From assembly GCA_934408705.1 (NCBI GenBank), contig CAKRVL010000065.1:1-15005 (forward strand): a DNA stretch of 15,005 nt, read 5' to 3'. The notes below the pieces were generated by a model. That model was not told the origin of the DNA, did not search any database, and was given only the letters and a program-made list of their open reading frames with translations. This DNA is from an uncultured Blautia sp. GTDB taxonomy: Bacteria > Bacillota > Clostridia > Lachnospirales > Lachnospiraceae. Shown one piece after another: positions 1 to 7,310 of the stretch. A program made the position numbers and the translations under genes. How positions within the stretch are numbered: the stretch's first letter is position 1; each line of letters opens with the position of its first letter.

Positions 1-1400
1 TGATCAATGATATCCTGGATATGAGCCGGATTGAGAGTGGAAAGATCCATCTGGAAGAAACGGAGGTCAGTCTGTCAGATGTGCTTCATGATCTGAAGAC
101 TATCATCAGCGGGCAGATCCATGCGAAGCAGCTGGAGCTTTATATGGATGCCATGGATGTGATAAATGAGGATGTCTATTGTGATAAGACGAGACTAAAC
201 CAGGTGATGCTGAATCTTTTGTCCAATGCGATTAAGTTTACTCCTGCAGGAGGAACCGTTTCTGTCCGGATCAGACAGTGTCCCGGAACACAGAAAGGCA
301 GTGAGCTGTACGAGATTCGGGTAAAGGATAACGGAATCGGTATGAGTCAGGAATTTGTACAGAGGATCTTTTCTCCTTTTGAGCGGGAGAGGACTTCCAC
401 TGTGAGCAGAACCCAGGGCACAGGGCTTGGCATGGCCATTACCAAAAATATTGTGGATATGATGGGTGGCACCATTGAGGTCCGGACTGAGCAGGGGAAA
501 GGCACCGAATTTATCGTCCGTCTGCCGTTTAGGATTCAGTCTGAGCACCAACGAATAGAGAAGATCGCAGAGCTAGAAGGCCTTAAGGCATTGGTTGTAG
601 ACGACGATTTTAATACCTGCGACAGTGTGACAAAAATGCTTGTGAAGGTTGGAATGCGTTCGGAATGGACACTTTCTGGTAAGGAGGCTGTTCTGCGTGC
701 ACGGCAGTCTATGGAGCTTGGGGATGCATTCCATGCTTATATTATCGACTGGCGTCTGCCGGATATGAATGGTATTGAGGTTACCAGACAGATCCGTAGT
801 CTTGGTGATGATACACCGATCATTATCCTGACTGCTTATGACTGGTCAGATATTGAAGTGGAAGCCAGGGCAGCAGGGGTAACTGCATTTTGCGCGAAAC
901 CTCTGTTTATGTCAGATATCAGAGAGACTCTGATGGCTGCTATCGGCCAGAAACAGACTGAGGCAGAGAATCCCATTCTTCCGGCAGCAAGCTCAGATTT
1001 CAGAGGCAGGTGCATACTGCTTGTGGAAGACAATGAACTGAACAGTGAAATTGCGGTGGAGATTCTTAATGAATATGGTTTCCTGGTTGATACTGCAGAA
1101 AATGGGGCAGAGGCAGTGGAGAAGGTTAAGAGTTCGAAACCGGGCGGTTATGATCTGGTGCTGATGGATGTGCAGATGCCTGTAATGAATGGATATGAGG
1201 CAACTAAGCAGATTCGTGCCCTTACTGATCCGGCACTGGCGGGAATCACCATCCTTGCTATGACTGCCAATGCCTTTGATGAGGACAAAAAGAACGCAAT
1301 GGAATGTGGTATGGATGGATTTTTATCCAAACCAATAGTTGTTGAGGAATTGATCAGTATATTGCAGAAGAATCTGAATCATGAATTTAAGAATAAATAA
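1..1400 (+). CDS. Hybrid sensor histidine kinase / response regulator, 3' part
   Basis: The 5' end lies outside the window; the open frame enters at base 3 reading INDILDMSRIESGK, the end of a HisKA dimerisation domain. The upstream sensor part and the phospho-accepting His are not visible. Counting from the Met at base 21, a HATPase_c domain spans about 50-170, with N box NQVMLNLLSNAIKF (60-73), G1 DNGIGM (103-108), F box IFSPF (116-120) and G2 GTGLGMA (133-139). A first receiver domain (about 188-308) has acidic DDD at 194-196, phospho-acceptor D243 in IIDWRLP and K293. A second (about 330-452) has ED at 336-337, D383 in LMDVQMP and K437. Both receivers look intact, suggesting a multistep phosphorelay. 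There is no DNA-binding output domain, so a separate partner is expected. The downstream EutJ-family gene starts 18 bases after the stop, implying co-transcription. Kinase identity is certain; the signal is unknown. Confidence 0.95.
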   Translation, partial: INDILDMSRIESGKIHLEETEVSLSDVLHDLKTIISGQIHAKQLELYMDAMDVINEDVYCDKTRLNQVMLNLLSNAIKFTPAGGTVSVRIRQCPGTQKGSELYEIRVKDNGIGMSQEFVQRIFSPFERERTSTVSRTQGTGLGMAITKNIVDMMGGTIEVRTEQGKGTEFIVRLPFRIQSEHQRIEKIAELEGLKALVVDDDFNTCDSVTKMLVKVGMRSEWTLSGKEAVLRARQSMELGDAFHAYIIDWRLPDMNGIEVTRQIRSLGDDTPIIILTAYDWSDIEVEARAAGVTAFCAKPLFMSDIRETLMAAIGQKQTEAENPILPAASSDFRGRCILLVEDNELNSEIAVEILNEYGFLVDTAENGAEAVEKVKSSKPGGYDLVLMDVQMPVMNGYEATKQIRALTDPALAGITILAMTANAFDEDKKNAMECGMDGFLSKPIVVEELISILQKNLNHEFKNK

Positions 1401-1418
1401 CGAAAACGGAGTTGGAAA

Positions 1419-2267
1419 ATGGATTTAAAAAGCAGAACACTTTCGAATTTTGCAGAACTTGTGGAAACTGGCGAATGTAAAAATTTCAAAGGAAGATTGA
1501 AGGTGGGTGTGGATCTTGGAACGGCCAATACGGTTCTGGCTGTTGTAGATACCTCAAATCGCCCAATAGCTGGAATTTCAGCCCCTTCCCACGCGATTCA
1601 GGATGGAGTGATTTTAAACTATTATGAATGCGTACAGCTGGTAACCAGGCTGAAGGAAACGCTGGAAGAGCGTCTTGGCACAGAGCTTACTTACGCGGCT
1701 GCCGCCATTCCTCCCGGTGTGTCAGAGGGTAGTGTTAAGAGTATTGGATATGTGCTGGAGGGTGCAGGCTTTGAGGTGACTAATATTGTAGATGAACCAA
1801 CTGCAGCCGCTGCTGTGCTTAAGATCAGTGATGGTGCTGTTGTGGATGTAGGTGGCGGTACAACAGGAATCAGTATTCTGAAGGATGGAAAAGTAATATA
1901 TACAGATGATGAGGCTACTGGCGGAACGCATATGACTATGACTGTTGCCGGACATTACCGCATTCCCTATGAAGAAGCTGAGCTGTTAAAAAGACAGACG
2001 GACAAACAGGATGAGATTTTTCCTGTAATTAAAGCCACAGTGGAGAAAATGGCGGTGATCACAGAAAAATTTATCAAAGGATATGAAGTTCCGGCCATTT
2101 ACGTTGTAGGTGGATCTTCTATGTTCAGGGAATTTACATCGGTGTTTGAGAAGCATTTGAAGCTTCCGGTTTATCAGCCGGTGCATCCACTTCTGGTTAC
2201 ACCTCTTGGAATTGCATATTGTTGTCAGCTGCCTAAGCTTTCTCCGAAGAAAGACAACGAAATGTAA
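1419..2267 (+). CDS. eutJ: EutJ-family actin/Hsp70-fold protein
   Basis: A 282-residue protein with the ASKHA nucleotide-binding fold. Phosphate 1 motif VGVDLGTANT is at 29-38, DEPTAAA at 125-131, phosphate 2 motif VVDVGGGTTG at 141-150, and the adenosine motif IYVVGGSSMF at 227-236. Length and motifs match EutJ, the putative chaperone of ethanolamine and other bacterial microcompartment loci. DnaK is much longer and has a substrate-binding domain, absent here. The start is supported by GGAG at 1408-1411, 7 bases before ATG. It sits between a hybrid kinase and an RNA methyltransferase with very short gaps. No shell protein or signature enzyme is visible in the window; any such locus would have to lie upstream of base 1. 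Family assignment is strong. A microcompartment role is inferred, since EutJ-like proteins also occur outside complete loci. Confidence 0.85.
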   Translation: MDLKSRTLSNFAELVETGECKNFKGRLKVGVDLGTANTVLAVVDTSNRPIAGISAPSHAIQDGVILNYYECVQLVTRLKETLEERLGTELTYAAAAIPPGVSEGSVKSIGYVLEGAGFEVTNIVDEPTAAAAVLKISDGAVVDVGGGTTGISILKDGKVIYTDDEATGGTHMTMTVAGHYRIPYEEAELLKRQTDKQDEIFPVIKATVEKMAVITEKFIKGYEVPAIYVVGGSSMFREFTSVFEKHLKLPVYQPVHPLLVTPLGIAYCCQLPKLSPKKDNEM

Positions 2268-2280
2268 AGGAATAAGAAAT

Positions 2281-3141
2281 ATGTGGAATGAAATAAGGGA
2301 TTTCGCTGCACCAGAGCTGGATGTATATGCCAGAGCCTCTGAGGTGCAGCTTTTGAGATATTATGAACCGGAGCCGGGGATTTTTATTGCGGAGAGTCCC
2401 AAGGTAATTGAACGTGCTTTGCATGCTGGCTATGAGCCGATCTCTTTCCTGGTGGAGCACAAGGATCTGGAAGGAGAGGCAGGGGCTATTCTGGAGCGGT
2501 ATCCAAAGGTGCCGGTATATACTGCAGAATATGAGATTCTGGTGAAGCTTACCGGTTTTGCGCTTACACGGGGAATGCTCTGTGCAATGAGAAGAAATCC
2601 GCTTCCGTCTGTGGAAGAAATCTGCAGAAATGCCAGCCGGATAGCAGTGCTTGAGAATGTGGTGAATCCTACCAATATTGGTGCTATTTTCCGGTCTGCG
2701 GCAGCACTTCATATGGATGCAGTGCTTTTGACAGGAGGATGCAGTGATCCTCTTTATCGTCGTGCGGCAAGAGTCAGCATGGGAACTGTATTTCAGATTC
2801 CCTGGACATATTTTGACAAGAAAGCACTCTGGCCTGAGGAAGGTATGCTGCTTTTGAAAAAGCTGGGATTTAAAACAGCGGCAATGGCATTGCGTGACGA
2901 TTCCGTAGGAATCAATGACAGCGCGCTTCAGGCAGAAGAGAGACTTGCGGTTATTCTGGGAACGGAAGGAGATGGGCTTGCTTCACAGACAATTGCAGAT
3001 TGTGACTATACGGTAAAAATTCCCATGTCACATGGCGTGGATTCCCTGAATGTGGCGGCGGCGAGTGCAGTGGCTTTCTGGGAGCTTGGAAACAATTCTG
3101 CTATTAGTATTGGTGACGAAAGCGATTTGTCAAAAAAATAA
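2281..3141 (+). CDS. SpoU/TrmH-family RNA 2'-O-methyltransferase
   Basis: A 286-residue member of the SPOUT superfamily; known relatives methylate a ribose 2'-OH in rRNA or tRNA using SAM. The N-terminal part (about 10-105) resembles a substrate-binding domain, including FIAESPKVIERAL. The catalytic domain shows motif 1 NPTNIGAIFR (129-138, conserved N and R), motif 2 GTEGDGL (227-233) and motif 3 IPM..VDSLNVAAA (247-261), which form the trefoil knot. I chose the ATG at 2281 because AAGGAA lies 7 bases upstream and homology begins there; the open frame extends back to an ATG at 2206, but that lies inside eutJ. It starts 13 bases after the eutJ stop, so the two are probably co-transcribed, although an RNA methyltransferase has no obvious functional link to the kinase or EutJ. 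The exact RNA target cannot be read from the sequence. Confidence 0.9.
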   Translation: MWNEIRDFAAPELDVYARASEVQLLRYYEPEPGIFIAESPKVIERALHAGYEPISFLVEHKDLEGEAGAILERYPKVPVYTAEYEILVKLTGFALTRGMLCAMRRNPLPSVEEICRNASRIAVLENVVNPTNIGAIFRSAAALHMDAVLLTGGCSDPLYRRAARVSMGTVFQIPWTYFDKKALWPEEGMLLLKKLGFKTAAMALRDDSVGINDSALQAEERLAVILGTEGDGLASQTIADCDYTVKIPMSHGVDSLNVAAASAVAFWELGNNSAISIGDESDLSKK

Positions 3142-3150
3142 GTTTTTTTG
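3131..3150 (+). terminator. Weak A/T hairpin over the methyltransferase stop
   Basis: An inverted repeat of C plus seven A, loop TAAG, then seven T plus G, with the TAA stop falling in the loop. The T run could act as a weak intrinsic terminator, but the stem is almost all A-T and may not pause polymerase. A new promoter follows directly, which fits a transcription boundary here. Confidence 0.3.
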
Positions 3151-3159
3151 GTGATTTTG

Positions 3160-3189
3160 TAGAAATTTTCCCTGTAAATCTGGTATAAT
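3160..3189 (+). promoter_or_regulatory. Extended -10 promoter for the GGDEF gene
   Basis: TGGTATAAT at 3181-3189 is a perfect extended -10 element (TGn followed by TATAAT). The -35 is poor: TAGAAA at 3160-3165 with an 18-base spacer is the best I see, which is tolerable for an extended -10. Transcription would start near 3196, giving a leader of about 20 bases before the ATG at 3215. Confidence 0.65.
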
Positions 3190-3214
3190 GAAAGAAAGCT
3201 TTGGGGGAAATTAC

Positions 3215-4690
3215 ATGAATAAAAAATCGTTTCAATTAAGAAACTATATAATTGCCACCAGTGTGTTTATTACAGCGGTTATTGTGGGTATCCTTATCTT
3301 TTTTACCTGTGCACAGCGGTCAGTGGAGATTCATTCAAGAAAGATCATGATGACTGATGTTTCCCGGCAGAGTGAGCATTTGAGAAGTATCCTGGATATT
3401 CATTACCAATATATGAATGAGATTGCTTCTCTCATGGGAGAATCGGATGAGCTTCTTTCCCAGGAAAATAAGGACAGGCTGGTAACAGTGCATGAGAAGA
3501 CCGCATTGGAGAGAATAGCACTGATCGATACAGAGGGAAATGCTTATTATGATAACGGCATGATCAAAAATGTGGCGCATCGTAAGTATTTTCAGGATGC
3601 CCTGCATGGAATGCAGACTATAAGCGACCCGCTGGAGAGCAGTGTTGACCAGGAAATCCGTGTGGTTCTTGGGGTTCCGATATATAAAGGTGATGACATT
3701 ATAGGCGTCTTTGGCGGTTCCTTTAATGTAAGTGCCATTAGCAGGATTCTTTTTGCGGATCTGTTCGGTGGTGAGGGGAATTGCTCAATCGTTACCAGTG
3801 AAGGTGAGATCATTGCAATTGAAAGTGGCGAGGCTTCTGAACACAGGATTCAATATGAAACCAATATGTTTGAGTTTTATAATGAGAAGAATCTGAAAGA
3901 GGAGTATACGCTGGAGGCTCTCAAAAAGGAATTTAAGGAAGGAAATACCGGTCTTGTTAAGCTTAGCCTTGAGGAACGGAATGAACCTGACCATTATCTG
4001 GCATATATACCTCTTGAATACAATGACTGGATGATCTGCTATACGGTTCCTGTGGAAACGGCACAGAAGGATTATGAGTTTATCCGTAGATACGAATTGA
4101 TTTTCATGGGAAGCTTCTGCACTTTAGTTGCGATTCTGGTATTGTACATTGCTTTTCGCAATAAAGAAGAGAATGAGAAGCTGGTGCATTGTGCACAGAT
4201 GGATGCACTCACCGGTTTATACAATAAGGAGAATACCCAGAAGGTCATTGACAATATGCTGGATACGATGAACAACAAAGCGTTCAGTGGATTTATGATC
4301 CTGGATATGGATTATTTTAAGGAAATCAATGATACCTTTGGACATGCGGTGGGAGATAAGGTGCTTCAGGCATTTGGAGGACTTCTCCAGTCCCAGTTCC
4401 GTGATCAGGATGTTGTAGGGCGCATTGGCGGAGATGAGTTTGTAGTATTTTTATATGATATTGGTTCCGAAAAAAATATGGAGCAAAGAGTGATGAATCT
4501 GCAGCAGAGGATTAAGGCTTTGGATATTCCTGAAATCAAGGGGCATAAGCTTACCAGCAGCGCAGGAATTGCTTTTGCACCTAAGGATGGAGAAAATTTT
4601 ATGGAGCTTTATCGAAGAGCTGATAATGCCCTGTATCAGGTCAAGCGCGGCGGAAGAGATGGTTATGCGGTTTATGAGAAGCTGAAGTAA
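3215..4690 (+). CDS. Membrane sensor diguanylate cyclase (Cache-GGDEF)
   Basis: A 491-residue protein predicted to make cyclic di-GMP from two GTP at the cytoplasmic membrane. A first membrane helix lies at about 11-32. An extracytoplasmic region (35-290) has the length and motifs of a double Cache sensor, for example LERIALIDTEGNAYYDNG (99-115) and FGGSFNVS (166-173). A second helix is at 295-314. The GGDEF domain follows, from DALTGLYNK (330-338), with FMILDMDYFKEINDTFGH at 360-377 and an intact GGDEF active site at 405-409. R396..D399 (RDQD) forms an RxxD inhibitory I-site at the canonical spacing, so product feedback inhibition is likely. No EAL or HD-GYP domain is present. The ATG at 3215 is preferred because GGGGGA lies just upstream; the earlier ATG at 3188 overlaps the promoter -10. 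It appears monocistronic. Confidence 0.94.
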   Translation: MNKKSFQLRNYIIATSVFITAVIVGILIFFTCAQRSVEIHSRKIMMTDVSRQSEHLRSILDIHYQYMNEIASLMGESDELLSQENKDRLVTVHEKTALERIALIDTEGNAYYDNGMIKNVAHRKYFQDALHGMQTISDPLESSVDQEIRVVLGVPIYKGDDIIGVFGGSFNVSAISRILFADLFGGEGNCSIVTSEGEIIAIESGEASEHRIQYETNMFEFYNEKNLKEEYTLEALKKEFKEGNTGLVKLSLEERNEPDHYLAYIPLEYNDWMICYTVPVETAQKDYEFIRRYELIFMGSFCTLVAILVLYIAFRNKEENEKLVHCAQMDALTGLYNKENTQKVIDNMLDTMNNKAFSGFMILDMDYFKEINDTFGHAVGDKVLQAFGGLLQSQFRDQDVVGRIGGDEFVVFLYDIGSEKNMEQRVMNLQQRIKALDIPEIKGHKLTSSAGIAFAPKDGENFMELYRRADNALYQVKRGGRDGYAVYEKLK

Positions 4691-4750
4691 CCAGAATAAA
4701 ATTTTAATTTCTCTTAACATTAATAATACCTGGAATTTAATAAAGACAGC

Positions 4751-4789
4751 TATAATATCTTTCAGAAAAGAAAAATAACAGAAAGGAGG
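4751..4789 (+). promoter_or_regulatory. Possible -10 and strong RBS for the small orphan gene
   Basis: TATAAT at 4751-4756 is a perfect -10 hexamer, but no convincing -35 sits 16-18 bases upstream. AAAGGAGG at 4782-4789 lies 7 bases before the ATG at 4797 and is near-perfect, showing that the short gene is translated on its own. Confidence 0.5.
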
Positions 4790-4796
4790 CTTCTTT

Positions 4797-5171
4797 ATGA
4801 GAAAGATATTACAGCGTAATGAGAAGGTTGAACTGAATAGTTTTGTAGACGAATTCGTAAAGGCGAGAGAGAAATATTTTACGCCAGGTCAGGAGTGGCT
4901 GACAGCAGAACTATCCAGGGAAAAGATTAACGTATGTGTGGATAAGGCACAGCTGGAAAGGGAGTTAGATGAGCTGGTAAAGACCAGTCTGACACATGGT
5001 TCTGTAAAGAATCTGGAAATGAAGATTCAGGTGAAGAAGAAATCTGATGGAGCAGAATTATGCTACTCAGATAATGGTTCCGGAAACTGGAGAGACAGAA
5101 ATATCTTTGTTTCCGGAAGGTCTGGCAGAAGTGTGGATATAAAGAGAAGCTGGGGCGTACAGATTGCCTGA
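4797..5171 (+). CDS. Small orphan protein resembling a truncated, degenerate HATPase domain
   Basis: A 124-residue protein without a signal peptide or membrane helix. The sequence reads like the C-terminal half of a histidine kinase. Residues 10-30 resemble the linker. An N-box-like segment, DELVKTSLTHG, is at 58-68, where the Mg-binding Asn of kinases is replaced by Thr63. A clean G1 box, DNGSG, is at 92-96. IFVSGRSGRS (103-112) looks like an F-box/lid region, and SWGVQIA at 118-124 looks like a worn G2 box (usual GLGLxIA). The protein stops there, lacking the last strands of the fold. It may bind nucleotide weakly or act as a pseudo-ATPase or partner-binding module. A perfect RBS and a strong terminator 12 bases after the stop argue that it is an expressed gene rather than a random fragment. 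A relative of RsbW/SpoIIAB anti-sigma kinases is an alternative. No confident function. Confidence 0.7.
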   Translation: MRKILQRNEKVELNSFVDEFVKAREKYFTPGQEWLTAELSREKINVCVDKAQLERELDELVKTSLTHGSVKNLEMKIQVKKKSDGAELCYSDNGSGNWRDRNIFVSGRSGRSVDIKRSWGVQIA

Positions 5172-5183
5172 TGGTATGTATAA

Positions 5184-5221
5184 AAAAACAGCAGTTCGGA
5201 AATTTCCGGACTGCTGTTTTT
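5184..5221. terminator. Bidirectional intrinsic terminator between convergent genes
   Basis: A 38-base inverted repeat with 19-base arms (AAAAACAGCAGTTCGGAAA and its near-perfect complement; the only exception is a T opposite G). T runs follow on the plus strand (5217-5221) and, as seven A at 5182-5188, on the minus strand. It can serve both the orphan gene ending at 5171 and pgi ending at 5258. Confidence 0.9.
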
Positions 5222-5257
5222 GTCAAAAGATCTTTTGACCCTAGTATCATCAGTTTA

Positions 5258-6841
5258 TCAGATGTTCAGAAGATCACTGAATACTTTAAGTGCACCATCT
5301 GTATTATGTGCAAGTACACGCTTAGCAAGGACTTTACCAAGCTGAACGCCTTCCTGGTCGAAGCTGTTCAGGTTCCATACAAAGCCCTGGAACATGATCT
5401 TGTTCTCGAAGTGAGCAAGTAATGCACCAAGAGAAGCAGGGGTAAGCTGCTCACCGATAATAATGCTGGAAGGACGTTTTCCCTTAAAGTTCTTGTTCAG
5501 GTTCTCATCCTCTTTACCGCAGGCAAATGCAATGATCTGAGCTGCAACGTTGGCACAGAGCTTCTGCTGGCTTGTGCTGTCCTCGATATCTACATCTACG
5601 CCAAGCTGGCTGTTCTTAAAGCCAATGAACTGAAGCGGGATGATATCAGAGCCCTGATGTAATAACTGGTAGAAGGAATGCTGTCCGTTAGTTCCTGGCT
5701 CTCCGAAGATAACCGGACCTGTTACATAATTAACAGGCTCACCGAAACGGTTTACTGTCTTACCGTTTGATTCCATATCGCACTGCTGAAGGTGTGCAGG
5801 GAAACGGCTTAATGCCTGGGAATATGGAAGAACTGCTGTGGAAGGATATCCCTGTACGTTTCTCTCGTAGATACCGATGAGGGCATCCAGCATATCCGGG
5901 TTCTTCATAAGGTCGCGGTTAGTTGCAAGCTGATCCTCAGCAGCAGCGCCATCGAGAAGCTGTGCAAATACTTCCGGTCCAAATGCCAGTGAAAGGATTG
6001 CTCCGCCTACACCGGATACGGAAGAGTAACGGCCGCCGATGTAATCATCCATGAAGATTGCTGCAAGGTAATCCTCACTCTTTGCAAGAGGAGAAGTCTC
6101 ACTTGTAACTGCAAGCATATGTCTGGATGGATTCAGGCCTGCTTTTGTCAGGGCATCCTTTACAAATGCTTCGTTGGTCAGTGTCTCAAGGGTTGTACCG
6201 GACTTGGATACAACGATAAACAAGGAGTGTGCAAGGTCTACAGAAGCAAGTACTGCAGCTGCGTCATCAGGATCAACGTTGCTGATGAATTTCGCTTCCA
6301 TCTTGAAGGTATTATTAGCCTTCGCCCAGTTCTCAAGTGCGATGTAAAGAGCGCGAGGACCAAGGTCGCTTCCGCCGATACCAATCTGTACAACTGTAGT
6401 GAATTTCTCACCGGCTTCATTGGTGATCTCACCGGCATGAACCTTGTTTGCGAAATCAGCTGCTTTCTTCTGCTGGGCAACGTAGAATTCACGTTTGTCT
6501 ACACCATCTACAACAACTGGGTTACCAAGCTGCTTACGTGCAAGGTGATGAAGGACCATACGGTTCTCTCCGGTGTTAATCACTGCACCATTGTATAATT
6601 CCTGGAATTTGTCGATGAGCTGTGCCTCATCAGCCAGCTTCGCAAGTGCGGATAAAACGGTTTCGTCTACTTCTTTGGCTGCATAGTTGTAAGAAAGACC
6701 TGCTGCCATTGGTGTACTATAATCAGCTACACGCTTGCCACCTTCTTCACCAGACAGAGCTGCTGCAATATCTACGTGATTCTTAAGTTCTTTCAGCTCG
6801 CCAAAAGAATCAAGTGTGTCAAGATTTTTCCATGTTGCCAT
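5258..6841 (-). CDS. pgi: Glucose-6-phosphate isomerase
   Basis: A 527-residue enzyme interconverting glucose 6-phosphate and fructose 6-phosphate in glycolysis and gluconeogenesis, cytoplasmic. Family landmarks are GIGGSDLGPR (154-163), the sugar-phosphate loop SKSGTT (212-217), GGRYSSVSGVG (269-279), the catalytic Glu in MESNGK (E357), NGQH with H388, and the second family signature ending FDQEGVQLGK with K503. The signature has Gln where Glu is usual in QGVE, a mild variation. At 527 residues it belongs to the long bacterial/eukaryotic-type class rather than the roughly 450-residue form of Bacillus. AAAGGAGG lies 8-10 bases upstream of the ATG at 6841. It has its own promoter (6950-6978), two leader hairpins and a terminator at 5184-5221, so it is a single-gene unit. 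Confidence 0.98.
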   Translation of the reverse strand: MATWKNLDTLDSFGELKELKNHVDIAAALSGEEGGKRVADYSTPMAAGLSYNYAAKEVDETVLSALAKLADEAQLIDKFQELYNGAVINTGENRMVLHHLARKQLGNPVVVDGVDKREFYVAQQKKAADFANKVHAGEITNEAGEKFTTVVQIGIGGSDLGPRALYIALENWAKANNTFKMEAKFISNVDPDDAAAVLASVDLAHSLFIVVSKSGTTLETLTNEAFVKDALTKAGLNPSRHMLAVTSETSPLAKSEDYLAAIFMDDYIGGRYSSVSGVGGAILSLAFGPEVFAQLLDGAAAEDQLATNRDLMKNPDMLDALIGIYERNVQGYPSTAVLPYSQALSRFPAHLQQCDMESNGKTVNRFGEPVNYVTGPVIFGEPGTNGQHSFYQLLHQGSDIIPLQFIGFKNSQLGVDVDIEDSTSQQKLCANVAAQIIAFACGKEDENLNKNFKGKRPSSIIIGEQLTPASLGALLAHFENKIMFQGFVWNLNSFDQEGVQLGKVLAKRVLAHNTDGALKVFSDLLNI

Positions 6842-6874
6842 AATATAATTCCTCCTTTAGATGGTTGAGATGAT

Positions 6875-6938
6875 TGCTGCTGCCCGCGGTCGGATCAGCA
6901 GCAGATTATACTCTCAGGGGAGCTTTAACGTAAACCCC
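6875..6938 (-). promoter_or_regulatory. Structured pgi leader with two hairpins
   Basis: Between the predicted start of transcription (about 6943) and the RBS (6851-6858) the minus-strand RNA can form two hairpins. The first, at the very 5' end, pairs GGGG (from plus 6935-6938) with CCCC (6917-6920) and TTTA with TAAA, with a 3-base bulge. The second pairs eight bases, TGCTGCTG (6875-6882) with CAGCAGCA (6896-6903), around a 13-base loop. No T run follows either one, so an mRNA-stabilising or protein-binding role is more likely than termination. Confidence 0.4.
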
Positions 6939-6949
6939 ACATTAATGCC

Positions 6950-6978
6950 ATTATACTGAAAAAGAATAGGAATTTCAA
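6950..6978 (-). promoter_or_regulatory. pgi promoter
   Basis: Read on the minus strand, TTGAAA (6973-6978) and a perfect TATAAT (6950-6955) are separated by exactly 17 bases. The predicted start of transcription is about 6943, giving a leader of roughly 100 nt before pgi. Confidence 0.8.
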
Positions 6979-7051
6979 TCTATGGATAAAGATTCGTGAA
7001 AATTTAACATTAATATAGAAAAGAAATGAAAAAATATGAAAAAAAGAGCAT

Positions 7052-7085
7052 AAAAAAGCCCATCGACATTTTTGCCGACAGGCTT
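7052..7085 (-). terminator. Terminator of the csoR-copA operon
   Basis: On the minus strand, AAGCCTGTCGGC (7074-7085) pairs over all 12 positions (three G-U wobbles) with GTCGATGGGCTT (7056-7067) around a short A-rich loop, followed by a T run from the A tract at 7052-7057. It lies just after the copA stop at 7092. The wobbles pair properly only in minus-strand RNA, which supports this orientation. Confidence 0.88.
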
Positions 7086-7091
7086 AAGGGA

Positions 7092-7310
7092 TTATTCCTG
7101 AGTGATTCCGGTTACTTCATAACCAGCGTCCTTGATTACCTGGCGAACTTTGTCCTCATCTACTTTCTCAGGAACTGAGAAGATAGTAGTTCCGGCATCG
7201 TGGGAGGATACAACGTCCTGTACGCCAAATGCTTCCTGAATTGCTTTGTTCACATGTGCTTCGCAATGCATACACATCATTCCTGTTACGTTAACTGTCA
7301 CTTTAATCAT
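7092..7310 (-). CDS. copZ: Internal in-frame start giving a free CopZ-like copper chaperone
   Basis: Met794 of the copA frame begins a self-contained 72-residue HMA domain (MIKVTVNVTGMMCMHC...) of typical CopZ length, which carries Cu(I) to CopA or CsoR. AAAAAGGAGA at 7319-7328 (minus strand) lies 8 bases before this ATG, exactly where a ribosome binding site should be. It has no role in encoding the linker, so it looks like a former intergenic RBS. I infer that both the long fusion and a free chaperone are made; this is not shown by sequence alone. Confidence 0.6.
   Translation of the reverse strand: MIKVTVNVTGMMCMHCEAHVNKAIQEAFGVQDVVSSHDAGTTIFSVPEKVDEDKVRQVIKDAGYEVTGITQE

Noticed and set aside
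2206..2280. Longer start for the RNA methyltransferase at 2206
   Set aside because: It would overlap the end of eutJ in another frame and has no RBS; the ATG at 2281 has AAGGAA at good spacing and begins the homology.
5171..5422. Plus-strand frame starting after the small orphan gene
   Set aside because: It runs through the strong terminator at 5184-5221 and then lies antisense to the end of pgi, and it has no RBS.
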